64,000 nt of DNA from JBMOMT01 sp049324835 (GTDB lineage: Bacteria > Chloroflexota > Anaerolineae > CAYNKW01), in assembly GCA_049324835.1 (NCBI GenBank), contig JBMOMT010000053.1:1-64000 (forward strand), given 5' to 3'. Position 1 is the stretch's first letter. The number at the start of each line of letters is the position of its first letter. Shown piece by piece: positions 41,508 through 48,991 of the stretch. The position numbers and the translations under genes were made by a program. Under the pieces are notes generated by a model. The model was not told the origin of the DNA. It saw nothing but the letters and a program-made list of their open reading frames with translations, and did not search any database.

Positions 41508-42893
41508 ATGAAACAACGACGAATCTATTTCACCACCCGCGACCTGTTGATGATGGCCGCCCTGGCCGCCCTGGGCGGCGTGGTCAGCACCTACGTCAAC
41601 GCCATCGGCGACCTGTTCCAGTCGGTGCTGGGCTTTGCCGGGACGACCCAGTGGGCCGCCGGGCTGCACGTGCTGTGGCTGACCCTGGCCGTGGGCCTGA
41701 CGCACAAACAGGGCGCGGGCACCCTCACCGGGCTGCTCAAGGGCAGCGTCGAGCTTCTCACCGGCAACACCCACGGCCTGCTGGTGGTGCTGGTGGACGT
41801 GGTCGCCGGGTTGCTGGTCGATGTGGGCTTTTTGCCCTTTCGCAAAAAAGACTCGCTGGCCGCCGCCTGCCTGGCCGGCGGGCTGGCCTCGGCCTCCAAC
41901 GTGTTCGTCTTTCAACTGTTCGCCTCGGTGCCCAGCGACACGCTGGCCTACTGGGCCATGCTGCTGGTGGCCGGCGTGGCCTTTTTGTCCGGTGTGCTGT
42001 TCGCCGGGGTGCTCAGCCGGGCGCTGCTCAACGCCCTGCGCCGCGCCGGCGTGGTCAAGGACGCGCCGCCGGCGCCGATGGGCCGCCGCGCTTATGCCAT
42101 CTTTCTCGTCGCGGCGGCGATGCTCACCGTGGCGCTGACCGTCTATCTGCGCGGCGCGCTGCGCGGCCCGGCCACGGTCCACATCGGCGGGGCGGTGAAT
42201 ACCCCCTACGACTATCCCACCGAGCACGGCGACCCTTCGCCCGGCTCAGGGCAAGGCCTGGGTGCCACCACGGCCGAGGGCGCGCTGCTGGAGGCGACAG
42301 CCAGGTATGCCGGCGTGCCCGTGCGTGATCTGCTGGCCCGCGCCGGGCTCCGGCCCGGGGCGTCGTTGCTGCTGGTGCGCGCCAGCGACGGTTACGCCTT
42401 TTTCATCGGCCTGGACGAAGTGCGCGACAACGACGCGCTGCTGCTCTCGCCTCAGGGTGAGGGCGACGAGGTCTCGTACAACATGGTCGGGGCGTTGAAC
42501 AGCAAAGCCTGGGTGCGCGGCGTGACCGAGCTGGTCGTGATCGGCGCGGCCACGCTGGAGGTGGGCGGCGCGCTGGACGCCCCCGCGCCCTATGACCCCG
42601 ACGACTGGCAGTTCGACATGGACAGCACCCGCCTGGACCTGGGCGACGGCCCGCGTAAACTCCAGGGCGTGCCCCTGGGCAAAGTGCTGGCGGCCATGCA
42701 ACCGCAGGCCGGGGCGGCGACGGTCGTGGTTCACACCGGCGGCGAGCCGGTCACGCTGCCGCTGGCCGAGCTGCTGGCCGACGACGACATCCGGCTGTTC
42801 ACCGTCATCGGCCAGGCCGACGTGAGTTTTGCCCTGGCCCGCCTGGAAGGTGAGGTCCTGGCCGCCGCTGTGACGCGCATCGAGGTCAAGTGA
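41508..42893 (+). CDS. YkoE-like ECF S component fused to two SUOX-like extracytoplasmic modules
   Basis: A 461-residue fusion. The first 185 residues are a membrane domain resembling YkoE-type ECF substrate-binding components (GAGTLTGLLKGSVELLTGN, VVAGLLVDVGFLPFR). After one more helix come two modules with the SUOX molybdopterin-domain pattern (VPVRDLLARAGL ... LLLVRASDGYAFFIGLDEV ... VTELVVIG; LQGVPLGKVLAAMQ ... VTRIEVK). YkoE proteins bind a thiamine precursor; the fusion suggests another ligand. A CTTCGcccGGCTCAGGGCA-like repeat sits in the linker (about 42237-42262). The ATG follows TAGGAGACA right after a MITE. Confidence 0.7.
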   Translation: MKQRRIYFTTRDLLMMAALAALGGVVSTYVNAIGDLFQSVLGFAGTTQWAAGLHVLWLTLAVGLTHKQGAGTLTGLLKGSVELLTGNTHGLLVVLVDVVAGLLVDVGFLPFRKKDSLAAACLAGGLASASNVFVFQLFASVPSDTLAYWAMLLVAGVAFLSGVLFAGVLSRALLNALRRAGVVKDAPPAPMGRRAYAIFLVAAAMLTVALTVYLRGALRGPATVHIGGAVNTPYDYPTEHGDPSPGSGQGLGATTAEGALLEATARYAGVPVRDLLARAGLRPGASLLLVRASDGYAFFIGLDEVRDNDALLLSPQGEGDEVSYNMVGALNSKAWVRGVTELVVIGAATLEVGGALDAPAPYDPDDWQFDMDSTRLDLGDGPRKLQGVPLGKVLAAMQPQAGAATVVVHTGGEPVTLPLAELLADDDIRLFTVIGQADVSFALARLEGEVLAAAVTRIEVK

Positions 42894-42907
42894 CAGGCTC
42901 TTGCTCC

Positions 42908-42954
42908 CGCTGGACTGTGGTCCAGCGGCCTGGTGCCGGACTGTGGTCCGGCAC
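42908..42954. repeat. Two tandem hairpins with the same loop
   Basis: CGCTGGAC-tgtg-GTCCAGCG (42908-42927) and GTGCCGGAC-tgtg-GTCCGGCAC (42933-42954) lie between the S-component and ATPase genes. A related GCCGGACCACAGTC occurs near 53195-53210. Confidence 0.7.
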
Positions 42955-42972
42955 GAGCGTTGAAAAGGGACG

Positions 42973-44400
42973 ATGATTCACATCGAAGGGTTGAGCTACC
43001 GTTTCCGGGGCAGCGAGTTGTACGCGCTGCGCGACCTGAGCCTGGAGATCGCGCCGGGCGAGTTCCTGGTCATCACCGGGCCGTCGGGCTGCGGCAAGAG
43101 CACGCTGGCGCTGGCCATCGGCGGCTACCTGTTCCGCCAGTTCGACGGCCAGGCCGAGGGCCGTGTTGTCGTGGCCGGCATGGACGCCCGGCAAGCGCCC
43201 ATCTACGACCTGGCCGAGGTGGTCGGCCTGGTGCAGCAGAACCCGGAGGCCCAGTTCTGCACGCTGACCGTGAGCGACGAGGTGGCCTTTGGCCTGGAGA
43301 ACCGCCGCCTGCCCCGCGCCGAAATCGGCGAGCGGCTGGCCTGGGCGCTGGGCATCGTCGGCGCGGCGCATCTGGTAGATCGCCCATTGGCGACGCTCTC
43401 CGGCGGCGAGAAACAAAAGGTGGCCATCGCGGCCATGATGGCCGCCAAACCCCAGGTGCTCATTTTCGACGAGCCGACTTCCAACCTGGACCCCACCGCC
43501 ACCGCCGAGATTTTCGACGTCATCGAGCACATCCGCGACAAGGCGGGCATCACCGTCATCGTCATCGAACACAAAGTCGACTATTTGCGCCGCTTCCAGC
43601 CCCGCCTGATCGAGCTACAAGCAGCCGGCAGCCAACCCTTCGGCTTTGCTCAGGACAGGCAGCCAGCAACCACCCCACTACCCACTCTTCCCCTCGCCCG
43701 CGTCGAAAACCTGCACGCTGGCTACAACGGCCACCCCGTCCTGCGCGGCCTGTCGCTGAAAGTGGGGCCCGGCGAGTTTGTGTCGGTCATGGGCGACAAC
43801 GGCTCGGGCAAGAGCACCTTTTTGCGCTGCCTGCTGGGGCTGCTCAAGCCGGGCGATGGCAGCGTCGAGGTGCTGGGTCTCGACACGCGGCGCGCGCCCG
43901 TCTCGCAGATTGCGCGGCAGGTGGGCTTTTGTTTTCAGAATCCCGATCACCAGCTTTTCGCCGACAGCGTGTGGCAGGAGGCGACCTTTGCCCCGCGCAA
44001 TTTCGGCGCGCTCGACGCCGCCACCGAGTCGCGGGTCGGCGCGCTGCTGGCGCGCTGCGGCCTGGACGACCGCCGCGACGAGCATCCCTACCGGCTGAGT
44101 TACGGCCAGAAACGCCGCCTGAACCTGGTCTCGGTGCTGAGCTACGCGCCGCGCCTGATCCTGCTCGACGAGGTGCTCATCGGCCAGGACCCGGCCAACG
44201 CCGCCTTTTTGCTCGACCTGCTGGCCGGGCACGCGGCCGCCGGCGGCGCGGTGATCATGGTCAACCATGCGCCCCAGGTCACGCGCCGCTATGCCAGCCG
44301 GGTGCTCTTTTTCAACGCCGGAGAGATCGCCATCGACGCCCCCACCGGCCCGGCCTTCGACCGGCTGCGCGCCCTCGGAAAGACGGCCTATGCCGCCTGA
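42973..44400 (+). CDS. ECF transporter ATPase with two fused ATP-binding domains
   Basis: A 475-residue fusion of two ABC ATPase domains, like YkoD, powering the ECF importer. Domain 1 has GPSGCGKST, LSGGEKQKVAIA and LIFDEPTSNLDP; domain 2 has GDNGSGKST, LSYGQKRRLNLV and LILLDEVLIGQDP. The second signature is SYGQK instead of SGGQ and the Walker B region ends DEVLIGQD, both mild changes. The linker at residues about 222-236 is encoded by a dispersed repeat (43636-43660). The stop overlaps the EcfT start, so they are coupled. Confidence 0.88.
   Translation: MIHIEGLSYRFRGSELYALRDLSLEIAPGEFLVITGPSGCGKSTLALAIGGYLFRQFDGQAEGRVVVAGMDARQAPIYDLAEVVGLVQQNPEAQFCTLTVSDEVAFGLENRRLPRAEIGERLAWALGIVGAAHLVDRPLATLSGGEKQKVAIAAMMAAKPQVLIFDEPTSNLDPTATAEIFDVIEHIRDKAGITVIVIEHKVDYLRRFQPRLIELQAAGSQPFGFAQDRQPATTPLPTLPLARVENLHAGYNGHPVLRGLSLKVGPGEFVSVMGDNGSGKSTFLRCLLGLLKPGDGSVEVLGLDTRRAPVSQIARQVGFCFQNPDHQLFADSVWQEATFAPRNFGALDAATESRVGALLARCGLDDRRDEHPYRLSYGQKRRLNLVSVLSYAPRLILLDEVLIGQDPANAAFLLDLLAGHAAAGGAVIMVNHAPQVTRRYASRVLFFNAGEIAIDAPTGPAFDRLRALGKTAYAA
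43636..43660 (+). repeat. Dispersed repeat inserted in frame in the ATPase linker
   Basis: CCCTTCGGCTTTGCTCAGGA followed by CAGGC matches the intergenic repeats at 139-162 and 279-299 and is read as PFGFAQDRQ between the two ATPase domains. Confidence 0.75.
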
Positions 44401-45160
44401 GCGACTGGCTTACCATCCTGGCGGCTCGTTCTTCCACCGCCTCCACCCGCTGACCAAGGCCGCCTGGCTGGTTTTCGGCACGGTCGCGGTTTTCGTCGTG
44501 GACAGTCCGTGGGCGGTGGCGGGCGCGGTGGCGCTGCTGTGGCTCGGCTTTGCGCTGGCCGGCGTGCGGTTGAGCCGGGTGCGCGGCGCGCGGCTGTTCG
44601 CCAGCACCGCCCTGCTGCTGGGGCTGCTGCAAGTCCTGTTCGTGCGCCAGGGAGCGGCGTGGGTCCAAGTCGGCCCGCTGATCGTCACCGCCGGCGGGCT
44701 GCGGGCGGGCGTTTATATCGCCGGGCGCTTTCTGAGTGTGGTTTTGTTCAGTTACCTGTTCGTGCTGACCACCGAGCCCAACGACCTGGCCTACGCCCTG
44801 ATGCGCGCCGGGCTGCCCTATCGCTACGGCTTTGCCCTCATCACCGCCCTGCGCCTGGTGCCAATCTTTGAACAAGAGGGCCAGATCGTCTACAACGCTC
44901 AGTTGGCGCGGGGCGTGCGCTACGACGTAAAAAGCCCGCGCCGCTTTTTGACGCTGGCCCGCCAGTTCGTGCTGCCGCTGCTGGTCTCGGCGCTGGGCAA
45001 GGTCGACGCTCTGGCCGTGTCGATGGAGGGTCGCTGTTTCGGCAAATACCCCACGCGCACCTTTTTGCGCCAGGTGCGGGCTTCGTGGCGGGATGGGGCA
45101 GCGCTGGCGGTGCTGGCAGCCGGCGCGGCGGCGATTGGCTATTGGGTGGTAGTATCTTGA
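44390..45160 (+). CDS. ECF transporter T component (EcfT)
   Basis: A 256-residue membrane coupling protein of the ECF importer. It has an N-terminal HRLHPLTKAAWLV, five or so membrane helices and two coupling motifs near the C-terminus: NAQLARGVRYD (Ala-Arg-Gly) and SMEGRCFG, in place of the second Ala-Arg-Gly. The start overlaps the ATPase stop by 11 bases. With the upstream S component and double ATPase it completes one ECF importer. Confidence 0.85.
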   Translation: MPPERLAYHPGGSFFHRLHPLTKAAWLVFGTVAVFVVDSPWAVAGAVALLWLGFALAGVRLSRVRGARLFASTALLLGLLQVLFVRQGAAWVQVGPLIVTAGGLRAGVYIAGRFLSVVLFSYLFVLTTEPNDLAYALMRAGLPYRYGFALITALRLVPIFEQEGQIVYNAQLARGVRYDVKSPRRFLTLARQFVLPLLVSALGKVDALAVSMEGRCFGKYPTRTFLRQVRASWRDGAALAVLAAGAAAIGYWVVVS

Positions 45161-45194
45161 GAATGAAAATCCTGGCACGTTTGGCAAGAAATCT

Positions 45195-45253
45195 ACCACC
45201 AGGGCACAAAGGCTTTTTTTCTTGGTGCCTTGGCGTCTTGGTGTCTTGGTGGT
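45195..45253. repeat. Palindromic ACCACCAGGGCACAAAGG repeat (R3-like)
   Basis: ACCACCAGGGCACAAAGG at 45195-45212 faces CTTGGTGTCTTGGTGGT ending at 45253, an imperfect inverted repeat like that at 14202-14257. It occupies the gap between EcfT and the cytochrome gene. Confidence 0.55.
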
Positions 45254-45303
45254 TATCTTTTTGGTTCCGGCTTTGCTGGGTTAGGAAATGAGGAGGTTGG
45301 TGA

Positions 45304-46221
45304 ATGAAGCGATTCTGGTTGATTCTGCTGATTGTGATCGCGCTGGTGGTGGGCGGCGCGGCCGTGGCCGTGGCCACCGGGGCCAAAGTAGCCGCTCCGG
45401 CCCGCTCGGCGTTCCACTATCCGTGGTCGATGCTGGCCGACGAGGCCGAGACGATGAACGACTGCGTCGAGTGCCACGAGCCGGCCAAATTCCACACCTG
45501 CGATGCCTGCCACGACGACCACGGCTCGGTCGAGATGGCCAACGTGCCGTTCGACGACTTGCTCTTGCTCCAGGGCGACGTACCCCAGCCGGCCTACATC
45601 CCGGTCAACGACATCCTGCCCTACCGCGACCAGCCGGGCAGCCACGTGGCCCTGCTCGATTTTCTGGCCGACCACGGCGTGACCGAGTTCGAGAGCGTCA
45701 CCCTGGCTTCCCGCGACGAGGGCTGGATCACCATCGACCGGGACAATCTGACCGCCGGGGCGCTGCTCATGCCCCACGTGGACGGTGTGCGTTTTGCCGA
45801 CGAGAACCTACACGTCTCCACCTGGCTCAAGGGCGTGTGGCGTTTCATCGTCGTCGGCGTGGACAAACCGCTGACGCTGGATGGCTACCGCACCTCGATG
45901 GGCCGCTTGCTGCTGGGGCCCACGGCCAGCGTGACCATCGAACAAACCGATGTCATGCTGCGCAGCGAGACCGACGGCCAGGTGCGCCAGGCCAAGACCG
46001 CCGGGCGCATCGAGGGCGCGGCGCTGGCCGACATCGTGGCCGACCCCGGCTTTGACACGCTGCTGGTGCGTGACGCCGCCGGCGGCGAGCACAGCCTGAC
46101 CGCCGCCGAGGCGCGGGGCGCGGTGCTGGCCCAAATGGGCAACCAGATCGTCCTGGTGCTGCCCGATCGGGGTCGGGCGTTGTGGATCGCCGGCGTGGTC
46201 GAGCTGGTATCGGAGGAGTGA
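45304..46221 (+). CDS. Membrane-anchored diheme c-type cytochrome with two SUOX-like modules
   Basis: A 305-residue protein exported by an N-terminal membrane segment (FWLILLIVIALVVGGAAVAVA) that probably stays as an anchor. Two CxxCH haem motifs follow closely: Cys54-Val-Glu-Cys57-His58 and Cys66-Asp-Ala-Cys69-His70. The remaining 230 residues look like two degenerate copies of the module found in the neighbouring proteins (LLDFLADHGVTEFESVTLASRDEGW ... RFIVVG; IVLVLPDRGRALWIAGVVELV). Haem plus these modules suggests redox chemistry at the cell surface. AGGAGGTTGGTGA precedes the ATG. No named family is recognised. Confidence 0.65.
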   Translation: MKRFWLILLIVIALVVGGAAVAVATGAKVAAPARSAFHYPWSMLADEAETMNDCVECHEPAKFHTCDACHDDHGSVEMANVPFDDLLLLQGDVPQPAYIPVNDILPYRDQPGSHVALLDFLADHGVTEFESVTLASRDEGWITIDRDNLTAGALLMPHVDGVRFADENLHVSTWLKGVWRFIVVGVDKPLTLDGYRTSMGRLLLGPTASVTIEQTDVMLRSETDGQVRQAKTAGRIEGAALADIVADPGFDTLLVRDAAGGEHSLTAAEARGAVLAQMGNQIVLVLPDRGRALWIAGVVELVSEE

Positions 46222-46223
46222 CA

Positions 46224-47387
46224 ATGTTGACATTGAAAAGACCTGACAGCTTTCGGAAACCTGTCAGGTCTGCCGTGAGCGTTTGTGTTTTGTTGATCGT
46301 CGTCCTGGCTGGCTGCGGGCGCAACTGGCAGGCGGCGGTCGTCGCCCCCGATGGCAGCGACGTTGGCGTGGACGCCAAGGTTTTGGAGAGTCTTTCGGAT
46401 TTCGCCGACGAGGAGCGCGGCGTCCCACTGGAGCGCCTGCTCTGGAATGCAGGCCATTACCTCGTCGAACGCGTGAGCCTGATCGATCCGGAGGGCGCGC
46501 GCCACGAGTTCGAGTGGGCCGCCGTCGCCGAGGACGCCTGGTGGGCGGAAAACGGCCAGGTCACCATCGGCGGCGAGACCTTGCCCGTCGCCCGCGTGGA
46601 GGCCACGCCGCCGGCGATGCTGGGCAAGGTACAAGCGCGCCTCACCGACATCGCGCCGACCGTCGCTGCCGTATTGGGGCTGCCGCTCCCGGCCCAGGCA
46701 ACCGGGCGTTCCCTGGACGCGCCCGCCGCCAGCCACGTGCTGCTGCTCTTTCTGGATGCCTTTGGTTACCTGCGCTACAGCGAGGCCCTGGAGGCGGGCC
46801 TCATCCCCAACCTGGCCGCGCTGCCCACGCCGCTGCTGGCCCTGACCGAATACCCGCCCAGCACGCGCGTCGGCTCGGCGGCGCTGCTCACCGGCGCGCC
46901 GCCGCAGGTCAACGGCGTCGACGGGCGCGAAACGCGCCAAACCGAGGTGGAAACCATCTTTGACGTGGCCGCCGCTGCCGGGCTGCGGGTCGTCGCCGTG
47001 GAGGGTGAGTCGCTGGCCTTCAATCTACGCAACGCCGGGGTGCAGCTCTCCGGCGACCGGGATGGGAACAGCGGCACCGACGACAATGTGCTGGCCAACG
47101 CACTGGCCGTCCTCGAGGCCGGCATGCCCGATCTGTTTTTCGTCCATTTTCACGGCATCGACGACGCCGGGCACACCTACAGCCCCGGCGCGCCGGAGGA
47201 AGAAGCCAAAATCCGCGAGGTGGACGCGGCGGTGGGTCAATTGCTGGCCGCGCTGCCGAGCGATACCCTGGTCATCATCTTTGCCGACCACGGCATGCAC
47301 ATCGTTGAGGAAGAAGGGAGGCTGGGCAATCACGGGAACCTGATCGAGCGTGATATGTTGATTCCAATCTTTGTGACGACGAAATGA
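46224..47387 (+). CDS. Alkaline-phosphatase-superfamily lipoprotein with N-terminal SUOX-like module
   Basis: A 387-residue lipoprotein with lipobox IVVLAGC (Cys31 from the ATG at 46224). Residues about 40-125 (VPLERLLWNAGHYLVERVSLI ... LPVARVEATPP) look like one degenerate module. The rest is a type I phosphodiesterase/phosphatase domain: LLLFLDAFGY (metal Asp), EYPPSTRVGSAALLTGAPP (nucleophile Thr), HFHGIDDAGHTY and FADHGMHI with GNHGN (metal ligands). An AGACCTGACAG hairpin repeat lies in the first codons, so a GTG at 46275 is an alternative start. Substrate unknown. Confidence 0.72.
   Translation: MLTLKRPDSFRKPVRSAVSVCVLLIVVLAGCGRNWQAAVVAPDGSDVGVDAKVLESLSDFADEERGVPLERLLWNAGHYLVERVSLIDPEGARHEFEWAAVAEDAWWAENGQVTIGGETLPVARVEATPPAMLGKVQARLTDIAPTVAAVLGLPLPAQATGRSLDAPAASHVLLLFLDAFGYLRYSEALEAGLIPNLAALPTPLLALTEYPPSTRVGSAALLTGAPPQVNGVDGRETRQTEVETIFDVAAAAGLRVVAVEGESLAFNLRNAGVQLSGDRDGNSGTDDNVLANALAVLEAGMPDLFFVHFHGIDDAGHTYSPGAPEEEAKIREVDAAVGQLLAALPSDTLVIIFADHGMHIVEEEGRLGNHGNLIERDMLIPIFVTTK
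46239..46271. repeat. AGACCTGACAG/CTGTCAGGTCT palindromic repeat in the gene start
   Basis: AGACCTGACAG (46239-46249) and CTGTCAGGTCT (46261-46271) are perfectly complementary. Similar sequence occurs near 56309-56323 and 56741-56750. It encodes the residues just ahead of the lipoprotein signal. Confidence 0.65.
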
Positions 47388-47422
47388 GCAAATCGGCAAA
47401 TCAACACATAGAGGAGGACAAG

Positions 47423-48268
47423 ATGCGAAACAAACTGTTTTTCACGATGGCGCTGTTGCTGGTATTGAGCCTGGCTGCCTGCGGCGGCGGGGCGCCCAAA
47501 GTGGATTGGACGCTGGGTATCAGCGGGGCGGTGAGCAGCCCCTTGAGCCTGAGCTTTGACGAGCTGGCCGACATGGAGCAGTCCGATCTGAGCGGCATCC
47601 TGATGGAAAAGTCGCTGGGTGAGGACACCACCGGCGACTGGAGCGGCGTGGCCCTGGCCGATCTGCTGGACAAAGCGGGCGCGGGCGAGTACGTGAGCAT
47701 CACCGCCGTGGCCGGCGACGGCTATGCCATCGAGATCAGCAAAGACGAGCTGCAGGACGCCATCGTCGCCCTGAAGGAAAACGGCGAGTGGATCGCCGAG
47801 GCCGACCCCGATCACGGCCCCATCCGCATGGTCTGCCCCCACACGCCGGCCAACCGTTGGGTCTTTTCGCTGATGGAGCTGCAGGTCAACGCCCAGGCCG
47901 CCGGCGTGCCCGACGACGCCGCCTTCAAGATCACGGGCAAGGTCAAGACCGAGGTGGGCTGGACCGAGGAAAAAATCCGCTCCATGGACACCATCGAGGC
48001 CCAGTCGACCAACAAGAGTGGTGAGACCGAGACCTACACCGGCGTGCGTATCAGTGATCTGCTGTCCAAAGCCGATCCCGAGGACGGCGCGACGACGGTG
48101 GTGTTCGTCGCCGACGACGGCTATAGCGCCGAAGCGCCCCTGGCCGACATCGAGGCCTGCGCCGACTGCATCGTCGCCTTTCGTAACCAGGGCGGGTTCA
48201 GCATCGTCGCCCCTGGTTTTGAAGGCAGCGTGCAGGTCAAGGGCGTGGTCGAGATCCAGGTCAAGTAG
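47423..48268 (+). CDS. Lipoprotein with two SUOX-like (molybdopterin-domain) modules
   Basis: A 281-residue lipoprotein (lipobox LSLAAC, Cys20). Module 1 (LSFDELADMEQ ... SGVALADLLDKAGAGEYVSITAVAGDGYAIEIS ... IRMVCPHTPANRWVFSLMELQVN) is the closest in the window to a true oxidoreductase molybdopterin-binding domain. Module 2 (TYTGVRISDLLSKA ... DDGYSAEAPLADIEACADCIVAF ... VKGVVEIQVK) carries a CxxC and is nearly the same as the last module of TupA at 49787-51478. GAGGAGGACAAG precedes the ATG at 47423. Role inferred: surface binding or redox partner for the importer. Confidence 0.72.
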   Translation: MRNKLFFTMALLLVLSLAACGGGAPKVDWTLGISGAVSSPLSLSFDELADMEQSDLSGILMEKSLGEDTTGDWSGVALADLLDKAGAGEYVSITAVAGDGYAIEISKDELQDAIVALKENGEWIAEADPDHGPIRMVCPHTPANRWVFSLMELQVNAQAAGVPDDAAFKITGKVKTEVGWTEEKIRSMDTIEAQSTNKSGETETYTGVRISDLLSKADPEDGATTVVFVADDGYSAEAPLADIEACADCIVAFRNQGGFSIVAPGFEGSVQVKGVVEIQVK

Positions 48269-48277
48269 GAGGCCACC

Positions 48278-48991
48278 ATCGACGAAATCCTGCGCGGTCT
48301 GATCGAGGCCATCCGCCTCATCGTGGCCCTCGACCCGGCGCTGTTCGAGATCATCGTCCTGTCGCTGCGGGTATCGGGCACGGCGTTGCTGTTCAGCACC
48401 GTCATCGGCATCCCACTGGGCGCGCTCATGGGCCTGAGCCGTTTCGTGGGGCGGCGGCTGGTCATCGCCCTGCTCTACACCGGCATGGGCTTTCCGCCGG
48501 TGGTGGTGGGCCTGTTCGTCTACCTGATGCTGTCGCGCAGCGGGCCGCTGGGCCAGCTCAACTCGGCGCTCATCCCGGCGCTATTCACCCCGGCGGCGAT
48601 GGTGGTGGCGCAAACCATCATCTCGTTCCCGCTGGTGGCCGGTTTCACCATGGCCGCCGTCATGGGTGTGGACCCCGGCCTGCGCCAGCAGGTGCAGGCC
48701 CTGGGGGCCACCCGCTGGCAGACGGCCTCGGCCATCCTGGCCGAGGCGCGAATCGGCGTCATCGTGTCGGTCATCGCCGGTTTTGGCAGCATCATCTCCG
48801 AAGTCGGCGCGGTGATGATGGTCGGCGGCAACGTCGAGCACAGCACCCGCGTGCTGACCACGGCCATCGTGCTGGAGACGCGCAAGGGCAACTGGGACCT
48901 GGCCATCGCCATCGGCGTGGTGCTGCTGGGCATCTCGTTCCTGACCAACGTGGTCATGCTGCGCCTGCAAGGGAGGACGTTCGACGAATGA
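48278..48991 (+). CDS. tupB: Tungstate ABC transporter permease
   Basis: A 237-residue inner-membrane permease of the TupB group (SLRVSGTALLFSTVIGIPLGALMGL, EAA-like loop VQALGATRWQTASAILAEA, ISEVGAVMMVGGN). The first ordinary start is GTG at 48323, but 15 more codons upstream (encoding a DEILRGLIEAIRLIVALDP-type leader typical of TupB) open with ATC at 48278, which has AGGAGG 5 bases ahead. The real start is therefore probably AUC, or an ATG changed by one base. It follows the lipoprotein stop by 9 bases and overlaps tupC. Confidence 0.85.
   Translation: MDEILRGLIEAIRLIVALDPALFEIIVLSLRVSGTALLFSTVIGIPLGALMGLSRFVGRRLVIALLYTGMGFPPVVVGLFVYLMLSRSGPLGQLNSALIPALFTPAAMVVAQTIISFPLVAGFTMAAVMGVDPGLRQQVQALGATRWQTASAILAEARIGVIVSVIAGFGSIISEVGAVMMVGGNVEHSTRVLTTAIVLETRKGNWDLAIAIGVVLLGISFLTNVVMLRLQGRTFDE

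Noticed and set aside
48323..48991. GTG at 48323 as the tupB start
   Set aside because: It lacks a binding site and drops a typical TupB N-terminus; the ATC at 48278 with AGGAGG is better placed.
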